Shown here piece by piece: positions 9,313 to 18,145 of a stretch of 64,000 nucleotides of DNA; positions within the stretch are counted from its first letter, which is position 1, and every line of letters starts with the position of its first letter. Below the pieces are notes generated by a model. That model was given only the letters and a program-made list of their open reading frames with translations, made no database searches and was not told the DNA's origin. The stretch is from Flavobacterium aquariorum (GTDB lineage Bacteria > Bacteroidota > Bacteroidia > Flavobacteriales > Flavobacteriaceae), in assembly GCF_003254745.1 (NCBI RefSeq), contig NZ_QKXH01000008.1, positions 62,001 to 126,000 of the forward strand. Reading direction: 5' to 3'. The position numbers were made by a program, and so were the translations under genes.

Positions 9313-10476
9313 ATGAAATATAAGTACCAATTAATATTACTAGCCGATAATGAAGCATTATTTGATAAAATTATAGCTTCATTAGCTACGAGGTTTGATG
9401 AGTTAAAACTTATTGGTGATCTATTAAAAATTATCACTATGGATAATATCACTGAATATTCAGGTGGTCAACCTGCCTATGTAATATATTCAGGCAATAA
9501 AAACAATTTAGATGATGGTGCTTTAGAGGCGCTTAAAAAGCAAAAAATTGATGGAAACACAATTCTTCCACTTTTTATAAATTCATTCGGTGACGAAATG
9601 CCTGATGAGTTAAGAAATCAAAATGGATTGCAATTCGATAATAACATAAATAGAATTTGTAATCTTGTTTTAGAAGGATTTGAATTGTTACGAAAGAACA
9701 GGAAAATTTTCATTTCATACAAACGAACGGAATCAAGTAATGTCGCAATTCAATTATATGAAGCTTTAGAAAAAAATAATTTTGATGTCTTTCTAGATAC
9801 TCATTCTATAGATAAAGGAGAAGAATTTCAAGAAGAATTATGGCATAGAATGACAGATTGTGATGTAATTTTAATGTTGAATACAAAGGATTTTTTGGAA
9901 AGTGAATGGTGTGGATATGAACTAGAAAAAGCCCATCTTAAAAGAATTGGAATCGTTCATTTAATTTGGCCCGATAATGATTTTCAGAATTTTGCGCAAT
10001 TAGCACATTCAATAAAATTAACGAACAGTGATTTTGACAAACCACTCTTTAGTGATTTAGCTAAAGGTAGACTAGAAATTGGAAAAGTAACGGAAACAAT
10101 AGATCTTATAGAAAGTGTTCGAGCGAGAAACTTAGCAGCAAGACAAGATGCTTTAATAACAGAATTTATCGAAGCTGCTAATTATAACAATATTGAAGTA
10201 AATTTACAATTTAGTCGATATATTACTGAAAATTTATCAGATGGAAAAAGACGAATTTATATTCCTACTATAGGAGTTCCTCAATCAATTAATTGTTTCA
10301 ATTCCGAAAAATTAATAGCAAAGATAGAAAAAGGAGAAATCGATTCTATCCATTTAATTTACGATGAAATGTCAATTAGAGACTATTGGCTAGAACATTT
10401 AGATTGGCTTAATAAATATCTAAAAATACAAACTATTAAGAAACTGAATTTTAATAAATGGTTTTCTACATTATGA
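9313..10476 (+). CDS. TIR domain protein with flanking unassigned domains
   Basis: A 387-aa protein. A TIR domain spans about residues 131-250: KIFISYKR (strand A), VFLDTHSIDKGEEFQEEL (BB-loop region) and SEWCGYELEKA, where E203 is the putative NADase glutamate. The first 130 residues form a separate alpha/beta domain and the last 130 are unassigned; either may sense a trigger. Bacterial TIR domains cleave NAD+ or make cyclic ADP-ribose signals. It opens the TIR/SLOG cluster, 46 nt after the Abi gene, and its stop overlaps the SLOG start in ATGA. Confidence 0.87.
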   Translation: MKYKYQLILLADNEALFDKIIASLATRFDELKLIGDLLKIITMDNITEYSGGQPAYVIYSGNKNNLDDGALEALKKQKIDGNTILPLFINSFGDEMPDELRNQNGLQFDNNINRICNLVLEGFELLRKNRKIFISYKRTESSNVAIQLYEALEKNNFDVFLDTHSIDKGEEFQEELWHRMTDCDVILMLNTKDFLESEWCGYELEKAHLKRIGIVHLIWPDNDFQNFAQLAHSIKLTNSDFDKPLFSDLAKGRLEIGKVTETIDLIESVRARNLAARQDALITEFIEAANYNNIEVNLQFSRYITENLSDGKRRIYIPTIGVPQSINCFNSEKLIAKIEKGEIDSIHLIYDEMSIRDYWLEHLDWLNKYLKIQTIKKLNFNKWFSTL

Positions 10477-11054
10477 AAAATATATTTTTATCAGCGAGTA
10501 TACCGTTGCCTGAAAGACATGCGAAGTATTATGAAACAGCCGACATTATCGCAATTAGAGAATCCCTAATTGCATTAACATCAATAGTTTTACCACATCA
10601 TAGAATCATATGGGGAGGACATCCTTCAATTACTCCCCTAGTTAATTATGTAATGGAAAAAATGAATTTAAATATCCAAGAACATGTAAAACTTTATCAA
10701 TCTTTATTTTTCAAAGATATTTTCCCAACAGACAATAACAAATTTGAAAATATTGAATTCACAGAAAACATGGGTGATATACATTCGAGTATTCAACGAA
10801 TGCGAGAACGAATGTTTTCTGAAAATGAATTTGCAGCAGCTGTTTTTATTGGAGGTATGGATGGAATCGAAGTTGAATATAAAATGTTTAAAGAGTTACA
10901 TCCGGAAGCTTTACTTTTACCTATCGCAAGTACTGGAGCAGCAACAAAAATTGTTTATGATAGTTTACTACCTGAACAATTCAAGGAAGAAAGGCTTCTC
11001 AATGATTATGGTTACACTAGTTTATTTCAAAAGTTATTAATTGATAAAATATAG
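10473..11054 (+). CDS. Stand-alone SLOG-superfamily protein
   Basis: A 193-aa protein beginning MKNIFLSASIPLPERHAKYYE. The pattern FLSAS, ETADIIAIRESLIALTSIVLP, IWGGHPSITPLV and AAVFIGGMDGIEVEYKMF is that of the SLOG cluster seen beside TIR genes, a Rossmann-like fold that binds nucleotide-derived ligands. In Thoeris ThsA a SLOG domain senses the TIR-made cyclic ADP-ribose isomer; here the domain stands alone with no SIR2 partner. I chose the start at 10473 because it overlaps the TIR stop (ATGA); a start at 10458 would only add five residues. A ligand-sensor role is inference. Confidence 0.8.
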   Translation: MKNIFLSASIPLPERHAKYYETADIIAIRESLIALTSIVLPHHRIIWGGHPSITPLVNYVMEKMNLNIQEHVKLYQSLFFKDIFPTDNNKFENIEFTENMGDIHSSIQRMRERMFSENEFAAAVFIGGMDGIEVEYKMFKELHPEALLLPIASTGAATKIVYDSLLPEQFKEERLLNDYGYTSLFQKLLIDKI

Positions 11055-11057
11055 ATT

Positions 11058-11519
11058 ATGCCTCGAAAAGTATTTTATAGCTTCCATTTTGACAATGATA
11101 ATTGGAGGGCTGGTCAAATTAGAAACATTGGTTCAGTTGAAGGCGACAAGCCAGTAAACGGAAATAAATGGGAAGAAGTAAAAAGTAAGAGTGATTCAAT
11201 TATTCAAGCGTGGATAGATGAGAATCTGAAAGACAAATCCTGTCTAGTTGTTCTAATTGGAGAAAAAACTAGTGAACGTAAATGGGTAAATTATGAAATC
11301 AAGAAAGCTTGGGAGTTAGGAAAAGCGGTCTGTGGAATTTATATTCACAAGTTAGAAGACTCTAACGGAAAACAATCTACAAAAGGAAAGAGATTATTAG
11401 CAAGCCATATTCCGGTTTTTGAATCAGAGTATTCTTCAAGTAGCTATGTATATGACGACATTAAAAATAATATAACAAATTTGGTTGAAAAAGCGATAAC
11501 AATTAGAAATCAATATTGA
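11058..11519 (+). CDS. ThsB-like TIR protein (DUF1863/MTH538 type)
   Basis: A 153-aa single-domain protein. The N-terminus RKVFYSFHFDNDNWRAGQIRN and the region KDKSCLVVLIGEKTSERKWVNYEI are characteristic of the small TIR proteins that include Thoeris ThsB. E80 in WVNYE fits the catalytic glutamate. Proteins of this group synthesise cyclic ADP-ribose-type messengers when phage is sensed. The gene follows the SLOG gene by 3 nt and its end overlaps the next frame, so it is part of one translated array. Confidence 0.85.
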   Translation: MPRKVFYSFHFDNDNWRAGQIRNIGSVEGDKPVNGNKWEEVKSKSDSIIQAWIDENLKDKSCLVVLIGEKTSERKWVNYEIKKAWELGKAVCGIYIHKLEDSNGKQSTKGKRLLASHIPVFESEYSSSSYVYDDIKNNITNLVEKAITIRNQY

Positions 11520-11524
11520 GAAGT

Positions 11525-12220
11525 ATGGGGAAAAATATTTTTGTTTCTTATAAATATGCAGATACTTTGGTTAATTCTTTAAGAAAAAGAGAATTTGCTT
11601 ACGTCAATGGACAGTTCATTACTAGAGATCGGTTAACTAGAGTAAGAGATTATGTTGATGAACTTCAATCTATTTTAGACGATGAAGATCATATTAATCT
11701 AGGAGAAAAGGATGGTGAAAGTTTAAAGGATTTCTCGGAAGGTTATATTCAATCCAGTTTAAAAGACAAAATATATAGAAGTTCTATAACCATCGTTATG
11801 ATTTCTAAAGGAATGGTAGAAAGATATTCTCCTGAAAAAGATCAATGGATACCTTGGGAAATTTCATATTCCCTTAAAGAAGTTACTAGAAATGATAGAA
11901 CAAGTCGAATGAATGCAGTTTTAGGAATTGTGCTACCCGATGAAAATAATTCCTATGAATGGTATTATACTGAAAATCCAGCATGCAATTGCACCTCACA
12001 TCATACCGATAAACTTTTTAATATTTTAAGTAGAAATATGTTTAACATGAAGAATCCAACAGAGTCTTCATGTAATGGCTTGATAATTCATCATGGAGAT
12101 TTCTCATTTATTAAAACAGTCAAATGGAGTGATTTCAAAAGCTACCCTAACACCTATTTGAACAAAGCTATTGAAATAAGAGAAGCAAAAGATAATTACA
12201 ATATAACCAAAACTGTATAA
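11525..12220 (+). CDS. TIR-like protein (DUF1863/MTH538 type)
   Basis: About 231 aa from MGKNIFVSYKYADTLV. An upstream ATG at 11516 would add MRS and overlap the previous gene; both are possible. The TIR-like fold shows as NIFVSYKY, SSITIVMISKGMVERYSPEKDQ and WIPWEISYSLKEVTR, with E112 (from this start) as putative catalytic residue. It has a longer insertion between strand A and the middle strand than the smaller neighbour, and a cysteine pair (ACNC) near residue 156. It is the third TIR gene of the cluster, 5 nt before the fourth. Confidence 0.78.
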   Translation: MGKNIFVSYKYADTLVNSLRKREFAYVNGQFITRDRLTRVRDYVDELQSILDDEDHINLGEKDGESLKDFSEGYIQSSLKDKIYRSSITIVMISKGMVERYSPEKDQWIPWEISYSLKEVTRNDRTSRMNAVLGIVLPDENNSYEWYYTENPACNCTSHHTDKLFNILSRNMFNMKNPTESSCNGLIIHHGDFSFIKTVKWSDFKSYPNTYLNKAIEIREAKDNYNITKTV

Positions 12221-12225
12221 TAAAA

Positions 12226-12807
12226 ATGAGTTACATAAACGAAAATCAACTTTCTCAATATAGAAATAGAACTAAAACATTCTCTGCTGATAATATTGTA
12301 AACTTAAATGAAAACGTATCTAGAGATAAAACAAAACCAATGATTTTTTTGTCTCATAAACATGATGAATTTTCTATGTTACAAGATGTTATAGCTTTTC
12401 TCAAACAAGAAGGAGTTGATGTATATGTAGATTGGATGGATAATGATATGCCCGCATATACTAATGGAGCAACCGCAGTTAGATTAAAAAATAAAATAAA
12501 ATCTGCCGATAAATTTATTTTAGTTGCAACTCCAGATGCCATTAACTCAAAATGGTGTAATTGGGAATTAGGTTTGGGCGATGCAGCTAAGTATATTGAA
12601 AGCATTGCATTATTCCCTATCAATAAAGCATCACAATCATTTAGAGGAGCAGAATATTTAAGAATTTATCCTTATATTGATTTTGAAGACGGAAGCAATA
12701 CATACAAAAATGGTCGTTATATCCCCAAAGGTTACTACGTAAAAACTCCAATTGATGCCGATACTGAAAATGTTTTACCTTTAAAAGAGTGGTTAAAAAG
12801 AAAATAA
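12226..12807 (+). CDS. TIR domain protein
   Basis: A 193-aa protein. After about 37 unassigned residues the TIR domain reads PMIFLSHKHDE, then LKQEGVDVYVDWMDNDMP, then KSADKFILVATPDAINS and KWCNWELGLGD, with E114 as the putative NAD+-cleaving glutamate. The WCNWE form is close to that of the first TIR gene of this cluster, while the second and third are of the ThsB type. It lies 5 nt after the previous gene and 1 nt before the membrane protein gene. Confidence 0.85.
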   Translation: MSYINENQLSQYRNRTKTFSADNIVNLNENVSRDKTKPMIFLSHKHDEFSMLQDVIAFLKQEGVDVYVDWMDNDMPAYTNGATAVRLKNKIKSADKFILVATPDAINSKWCNWELGLGDAAKYIESIALFPINKASQSFRGAEYLRIYPYIDFEDGSNTYKNGRYIPKGYYVKTPIDADTENVLPLKEWLKRK

Positions 12808-12808
12808 T

Positions 12809-13492
12809 ATGGACGATAAAACATTGAAACATTTAGAATTTATACAAAATACGATTAATCGTATGAGTACAAATTCATTTATAATAAAAGGTTGGGCAAT
12901 CACATTAGTAGGTATCATTTTAGGTTTAAATAAGCTTGAAGGAAATTATATATTTAAAAAATCATTCTATAATTTCCCTATAGAAATGGTAATTGTACTT
13001 TTAATCATATTCTTATTTTGGTTTATCAATGCTTATTTTTTACAGCAAGAAAGAAGGTATATATACATTTATTCTAAAACTATAGAACCATTTAATCCAA
13101 ATTCCCCAGGTTCTAATAATACTTTGATACTTGATATGAATTATAAGAATTACGATACGTCGCCGTCTATTTCAAGTAAACTTTATTATTGTATTTCAGC
13201 AGTTAGTGTTTTATGTGCACTTGTATCGTATTTTTTCTTTGATCAGGTAGTATTCAAAATCATTTTTACTGTCGTATTTGTATTAATTTCCTTATTTAAT
13301 ATAACGTATACTTTGCATAATAAATATTTATGTAATTATTGGGCTTGTTTTATGGGACGAACTTTAATTTCAGTTTATGGGACTATGATTGTTTTATTAC
13401 TATTGGCTAACCATTCAATGTTTAATATCGAATCAAAAATAAAATCTGAAAAAACTGAATGTGAGTGTGTTATTAAAAACAACAGTAAATAA
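12809..13492 (+). CDS. Multi-pass membrane protein embedded in the TIR cluster
   Basis: A 227-aa inner-membrane protein. A conserved cytoplasmic start, KHLEFIQNTINRMSTNSFIIKGW, leads into the first membrane segment (about 25-43). Further segments lie at about 54-76, at 128-170 (two in tandem) and at 188-205; the tail is hydrophilic. Proteins with this N-terminal pattern are common small conserved membrane proteins, and I know no assigned function. Being fixed between TIR genes at 1-2 nt spacing, it could be the membrane-damaging effector of the cluster. That is inference; no enzymatic motif is visible. Confidence 0.65.
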   Translation: MDDKTLKHLEFIQNTINRMSTNSFIIKGWAITLVGIILGLNKLEGNYIFKKSFYNFPIEMVIVLLIIFLFWFINAYFLQQERRYIYIYSKTIEPFNPNSPGSNNTLILDMNYKNYDTSPSISSKLYYCISAVSVLCALVSYFFFDQVVFKIIFTVVFVLISLFNITYTLHNKYLCNYWACFMGRTLISVYGTMIVLLLLANHSMFNIESKIKSEKTECECVIKNNSK

Positions 13493-13494
13493 AT

Positions 13495-14256
13495 ATGTTT
13501 ATAGGTTTTGAATTAAAAAATTTAAAAGAAGATAGTTTCAAAGGCTCTTTTAAAAAATATCTACAAATAGGTAAAAAAGATTTTGATGAGTATGAGTTAG
13601 AAATAAGTGAAACAATTAAAGAGTTCAGTGATACCGATGGAAGTATTGACGGAAATAAAATGCAATCTGCTTGGTTTCCTAAAATTGATGCTGATATTTT
13701 TCTATCGCACTCACATGCTGATAAAGACTTGGTTATTGCATTTGCGGGTTGGTTAAAAAATGTTTTTGATTTAAAAGTATTCGTTGACTCATGCATTTGG
13801 GGATATTCCAAAGTTTTGCAAAATATCATCGATGAAAAATACAGCAGAATTGCAGATGGGAAATATCATTATGATAAAGTTCTATACGCTTCTAGTCATG
13901 TTCACATGATGCTTAATACGGCATTAATGCAAATGATTGATAATTGCGAATGTATCATATTTCTAAATACACCCAATTCAGTTAAACCGAAAGAAGTTAT
14001 AAGTAAAGTCATTTCTCCTTGGATTTACTCAGAAATTGGAATGACAAAGCTAATAAAAAGAAAAAAAATCGACGAACATAGAATTAAAAAATTATTTGAA
14101 GGAACTAAAACATTCTCACATTTTGAGATTGAATATAATTTAGACACAGACCATTTAACGCAATTAACAATAACTGATTTAAATAATTGGAGAAAAAATT
14201 ATGCTGGAGCATCAGACAATGCTTTAGATTATTTATATCAATTAAAAATCACCTGA
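13495..14256 (+). CDS. TIR-like protein, fifth of the cluster
   Basis: A 253-aa protein. The fold starts at about residue 66: ADIFLSHSHADKDLVIAFAG, then LKVFVDSCIWG, then CECIIFLNTPNSV and SPWIYSEIGMTKL, with E180 in the W-x3-E position shared with the other four TIR proteins of the cluster. The N-terminal 60 residues and the 70-residue tail are unassigned. It has an unusually long insertion between the BB-loop strand and the central strand (about residues 103-150). It starts 2 nt after the membrane protein gene; the next gene follows after 87 nt. Confidence 0.75.
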   Translation: MFIGFELKNLKEDSFKGSFKKYLQIGKKDFDEYELEISETIKEFSDTDGSIDGNKMQSAWFPKIDADIFLSHSHADKDLVIAFAGWLKNVFDLKVFVDSCIWGYSKVLQNIIDEKYSRIADGKYHYDKVLYASSHVHMMLNTALMQMIDNCECIIFLNTPNSVKPKEVISKVISPWIYSEIGMTKLIKRKKIDEHRIKKLFEGTKTFSHFEIEYNLDTDHLTQLTITDLNNWRKNYAGASDNALDYLYQLKIT

Positions 14257-14343
14257 TCTAAGTTAAATCTTGAAATTAATAAAATTCACAGAAGTATAAC
14301 TAGAGAAAACATTTGGCGTTCCTAATTTAAATTAAAACAATTA

Positions 14344-16134
14344 ATGGCAAAATACAGCGTTCATCAACAACCAGTAGAAACTTTATTAAGTTGGATCAAA
14401 TCTGGCGACATTGCAATTCCTGAAATTCAGCGTCCATTTGTATGGAACAGCACTAAGGTTAGAGATTTAATTGATTCATTATATCAAGGTTATCCTGTTG
14501 GCTACATTATCACTTGGCGTAATCCGGACGTTAAATTAAAAAACGGGCAACTTTCTGCTGGAAAAAGAGTTTTGATTGATGGTCAACAGCGTATTACTGC
14601 TCTTACTGCTGCTATTGTAGGTCAGCGAGTATTGGATAAAAACTATAAAGAAACTACTATCCGAATTGCTTTTAATCCCATTGACGAAAAATTTGAAGTT
14701 TTGAATAAGGCAATCGAAAAAAGCTCCGAATGGATAGATAATATCAACCCAATTGTAAATGATGAAGTATCAATTTCGAAAGCTATTAAAAAATACATTG
14801 CCGATAATCCTAAAGCCAATGAGGATTTAGTTGAAGAACGGATAGAAAACTTAAAGCGTATCAAAACGAAACAAGTTGGAATTATTGAGTTAGATGCTGG
14901 TCTGGATATTGATACCGTAACTGAGATTTTTATCCGTATCAATCAGAAAGGAGTTGTACTAAGTAATGCAGATTTTGTTATGTCTAAAATTGCTTCAGAT
15001 GAAAAATTTGGAGGAAATACAATGCGCAAAATGATTGATTATTTCTGCCGATTATTAGTTGATAAAGGATTCAATAAACACATTCTAGATAACGACAGTA
15101 CATTTAGCCAATCCGATTTTTATAAGGAAATAAAATGGATGGCGACAAGTAGTGATGATTTATATGTTCCCGATTACATTGACATGTTGCGTGTGGCTTT
15201 CACTTTTAAATTTAGCCGTGGCAAATTCAGTGATTTAGTTGCCTTATTATCTGGGCGTAATTTTGAAAGTCGTTCCTATGATATTGAAATCGCAGAAGAA
15301 AGTTATGTCAAACTCTCAGAAGGATTATCCGCTTTTGTGAATCAAACCAATTACCAGCGATTTGTTATGATTATTAAATCGACAGGTTTAATTAGTAAGA
15401 AATTAATATCCTCCCAAAACAGTTTAAATTTTGCCTATGCCTTGTATTTAAAATTGCGTGAAGACGGCATGGGTGAAGCAGAATCACAAGGTTACGTAAA
15501 ACGTTGGTTGGTTATGAGTATGTTTATCGGTCGCTATTCGGGTTCTGCTGAATCACGAATAGATGAAGATATTAAGCAAATTAACGAAAAAGGTATAGTA
15601 GCTTATTTAACTCAAATGGAACAAGCTCATTTAGGTGCCGGATTTTGGGATTTCGGAATCATAAACGATTTAGAAACATCCAGTGTAAACAACAATGCTT
15701 ACAACTTATATTTAGCGGCACAAGTAAATAACAATACAGTGGCTTTTTTATCTAAAAGCATGAAAATTAGTAGTTTAATTGAACAACGAGGTGATGTACA
15801 TCATATTTTTCCAAAAAAATACTTGATGAACAATGGCTATCCTCAAAAGGCATACAACCAAGTTGCTAATTTTGTTTTTACAGAACAAGCGACTAATATA
15901 AAAGTGGGTATGCTCACACCTAAAGATTATTTGGATAAGGTAAAAGCTCAAATACAAGCTGGAACAAATGAAATCAGCACTTTAGATTCTGAAAATAGCC
16001 TGAAAGAAAACTTGATTAATAATGATATTCCAAGCAGTATTGAGGAAGCAAATCACTTGGCATACGAAGGTTTTTTAGAAGAACGTAGAAGATTAATGTC
16101 TAATAAATTAAAAGTCTATTACGAAAGTTTATAA
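14344..16134 (+). CDS. DUF262 (GmrSD-like) nuclease-family protein
   Basis: A 596-aa protein. The DUF262 domain occupies the first 200 residues with IPEIQRPFVWNSTKVRDLIDSLYQGYPVG split by short turns and the diagnostic IDGQQRITAL near residue 78. The C-terminal region holds a His-Me finger candidate, VHHIFPKKYL near residue 484, followed by ANFVFTEQATN. The layout resembles single-chain GmrSD type IV enzymes, which use NTP and cut modified DNA. Which modification it would recognise cannot be told. It sits between the TIR cluster and abiE in the same orientation. Confidence 0.82.
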   Translation: MAKYSVHQQPVETLLSWIKSGDIAIPEIQRPFVWNSTKVRDLIDSLYQGYPVGYIITWRNPDVKLKNGQLSAGKRVLIDGQQRITALTAAIVGQRVLDKNYKETTIRIAFNPIDEKFEVLNKAIEKSSEWIDNINPIVNDEVSISKAIKKYIADNPKANEDLVEERIENLKRIKTKQVGIIELDAGLDIDTVTEIFIRINQKGVVLSNADFVMSKIASDEKFGGNTMRKMIDYFCRLLVDKGFNKHILDNDSTFSQSDFYKEIKWMATSSDDLYVPDYIDMLRVAFTFKFSRGKFSDLVALLSGRNFESRSYDIEIAEESYVKLSEGLSAFVNQTNYQRFVMIIKSTGLISKKLISSQNSLNFAYALYLKLREDGMGEAESQGYVKRWLVMSMFIGRYSGSAESRIDEDIKQINEKGIVAYLTQMEQAHLGAGFWDFGIINDLETSSVNNNAYNLYLAAQVNNNTVAFLSKSMKISSLIEQRGDVHHIFPKKYLMNNGYPQKAYNQVANFVFTEQATNIKVGMLTPKDYLDKVKAQIQAGTNEISTLDSENSLKENLINNDIPSSIEEANHLAYEGFLEERRRLMSNKLKVYYESL

Positions 16135-16405
16135 AAATAAATATCAAGTTTCCTACTCCAAAAACTTGACAAAACAATTTCAAACACAAAATACCCAGTT
16201 TATTATACAAAAAACTTGACATTTTTATATCATTTAAAAGAATGGTATTGCGTTAAAATTGTTGTCTTTATCTTAGCGAGCTTCTATGAATATGTTTTCA
16301 CCTATATTGAGTTTGTTATGGAGGTGAGTAAAAAGTAAGTTATTAAAAAGCTTTGAACCGTATGTGGTTTTGGTAACCAATAAACATATAATACGTCTAA
16401 TGATA

Positions 16406-16446
16406 GTAATGCTTTAACTTTGACTATGTCAAAGTTAAAGCATTAC
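16406..16446. repeat. Perfect 19-bp palindrome upstream of abiE
   Basis: The arms gtaatgctttaactttgac (16406-16424) and its exact complement (16428-16446) are separated by three bases. There is no T-run, so it is a poor terminator. It lies 75 nt upstream of the abiEi GTG and 22 nt from a second palindrome, in the gene-free stretch 16135-16520. Its likely role is as a regulator binding site for the AbiEi autorepressor or a second regulator. The same gap also holds a repeated caaaaaacttgaca at about 16157 and 16208. Confidence 0.7.
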
Positions 16447-16468
16447 ATCGATTAATCAAAATAAAATT

Positions 16469-16505
16469 ATTATGTCACAAATATTTACTAAATTTGTGAC
16501 ATAAT
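16469..16505. promoter_or_regulatory. Perfect palindrome, candidate AbiEi operator
   Basis: The arms attatgtcacaaat (16469-16482) and atttgtgacataat (16492-16505) are exact, with a 9-nt centre, and end 15 nt before the abiEi start. AbiEi antitoxins of type IV systems repress their own promoter by binding inverted repeats in this position. Binding here is inference from place and symmetry. Confidence 0.65.
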
Positions 16506-16520
16506 TCTAAACAACAAACC

Positions 16521-17117
16521 GTGCAATCCTCACATAATCAAATAGAATTAAAGATTAAAAAATCATCTAAGGGTAAAATATTTTTCGCAGATGATTTTGT
16601 AAAATTCGGCTCGCCAGAGAATATTCGAAAGGTATTGTCACGTTTAGAAAAAGAAGGTTTGTTGGAGCGTTTGACCCACGGCATTTACTTAGTGCCTAAA
16701 AAAGATGAACTGCTAGGTACATTATATCCCACAACAGAGGAAATTGCGGTAGAGATTGCCAAGCGAGACAAAACACGTATTACCCCAACAGGAGCGTTGG
16801 CTTTATACCAATTGGGGTTATCAACTCAAATTCCGCTAAAAGCGGTTTATTTAACAGATGGAGCGCAAAGAATTATCGAAATTGGCAATCGTTCTATTCA
16901 ATTTAAAAAAACAGTTCCTCGCAATTTAGCCATTAAGGATCATTTATTGATGTTAATTGTTCAGGCTCTAAAAGAAATTGGTCAGCATAAAATTAATGAA
17001 AGCGATTTAGAAAAACTAAAGCCTTTTGCTTTGCAAGTAGATGGAGAGATCCTAAAATCTCAAAGTAAGTTTGCGCCAGTTTGGATACAAAAAATAATTA
17101 CAGAACTAAGAAATTAA
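16521..17117 (+). CDS. abiEi: Type IV toxin-antitoxin, antitoxin AbiEi
   Basis: A 198-aa protein with an N-terminal winged helix (IFFADDFVKFGSPENIRKVLSRLEKEGLLERLTHGIYLVPK split at its turn) and a C-terminal antitoxin domain (ITPTGALALYQLGLSTQIP, then YLTDGAQRII). This is the usual AbiEi layout. The protein represses its operon and counters the nucleotidyltransferase toxin without direct binding. The start is GTG at 16521, directly behind a palindromic operator candidate; no ATG lies at a sensible place. The toxin gene follows after 3 nt. Confidence 0.92.
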   Translation: MQSSHNQIELKIKKSSKGKIFFADDFVKFGSPENIRKVLSRLEKEGLLERLTHGIYLVPKKDELLGTLYPTTEEIAVEIAKRDKTRITPTGALALYQLGLSTQIPLKAVYLTDGAQRIIEIGNRSIQFKKTVPRNLAIKDHLLMLIVQALKEIGQHKINESDLEKLKPFALQVDGEILKSQSKFAPVWIQKIITELRN

Positions 17118-17120
17118 GCT

Positions 17121-18116
17121 ATGTGGGTACACCTTACGAAAGAGCAAAAACAAAATCTAATCAGACAAACAGCTGTAAAAACGGGTTTGCCTGATTATGC
17201 GGTTGAGAAGGATGCTTGGGTTTGTATTATATTGCAAGCTGTTTTTCAATCAAAATATGCTCCTCATATTATTTTTAAAGGAGGAACTTCCCTTAGTAAG
17301 GCTTACCAAATCATCAATCGTTTCTCTGAAGATATTGATTTAATAATTGATAAAAGTTTATTAGGTTTTGCAGCATTACCATCAAAAATGGCAATAAAGA
17401 GATTAAGAACAGCTTCGGGATCTTTTATTATAAACGAATTCCGAGAAGAGTTGATAAATCAATTAACACAATTAGGAATTGCATCGGAAACTTACACTAT
17501 CAAATACAACGACAAAGTAGATGACACCAGTGATCCCAATACATTAGAATTTTATTATGAGCCTTTAATAGAGAGTAATAATGCCTATATTCTGCCAAGA
17601 GTATTAATTGAAATGGGCGCTCGTTCTTTGACTGAACCTGCTGAGGAACGAGAAGTAATCTCATTTATAGACAGCGAATACGCACACCTTCCTTTTGCGA
17701 AAAAAGCAACAAAGGTAAATGTGGTCGTGCCAACACGGACTTTTATAGAAAAAGTGTTGTTGCTGCATGAAGAATTTTTAAAACCAATCAATCAAATACG
17801 AAGCGATCGTTTATCTCGTCATTTGTACGATATAGATAAGTTAGTAGATTCTGAATACGCAAAAATAGCGTATGAAGATCATTCTCTTTTTGAACAAATT
17901 GTAGCGCACAGAAAAGCCTTAACCCCATTACGTAACATAAGTTATGAATTTCACAAAAAGGATACTTTGCAAATAATTCCGCCTAATGAAATACTGAATG
18001 AGTGGGAGCAAGATTATAAAGCGATGCAGGAAAATATGATTATTGGAGATTCTAAATCTTTTCCTGATCTTTTAGAGAGAATGAAAGAAGTAATGAGAAA
18101 TTTTAAAACGAATTAA
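17121..18116 (+). CDS. abiEii: Type IV toxin-antitoxin, nucleotidyltransferase toxin AbiEii
   Basis: A 331-aa member of the AbiEii/AbiGii toxin family. The nucleotidyltransferase motif is clear: FKGGTSLSKAYQIINRFSED (about 52-71), followed by the metal-binding IDLII. A second conserved region, PRVLIEMGARSL, lies near residue 155, and RTFIEKVLLLHEE near 205. Relatives block growth by adding nucleotides to tRNA ends. All core motifs are kept, so the toxin is probably functional. hsdR begins 29 nt downstream, which suggests joint transcription. Confidence 0.93.
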   Translation: MWVHLTKEQKQNLIRQTAVKTGLPDYAVEKDAWVCIILQAVFQSKYAPHIIFKGGTSLSKAYQIINRFSEDIDLIIDKSLLGFAALPSKMAIKRLRTASGSFIINEFREELINQLTQLGIASETYTIKYNDKVDDTSDPNTLEFYYEPLIESNNAYILPRVLIEMGARSLTEPAEEREVISFIDSEYAHLPFAKKATKVNVVVPTRTFIEKVLLLHEEFLKPINQIRSDRLSRHLYDIDKLVDSEYAKIAYEDHSLFEQIVAHRKALTPLRNISYEFHKKDTLQIIPPNEILNEWEQDYKAMQENMIIGDSKSFPDLLERMKEVMRNFKTN

Positions 18117-18145
18117 TTTAACCTAAGTTATGGTAATTTAAATAA

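Noticed and set aside
10744-11040. 98-aa reading frame inside the SLOG gene
   Set aside because: It is an out-of-frame shadow of a gene with strong family motifs.
9313-14256. Canonical Thoeris system
   Set aside because: There are ThsB-like TIR genes, but no ThsA with SIR2-SLOG or Macro-membrane layout; the SLOG and membrane parts are separate proteins of other types.
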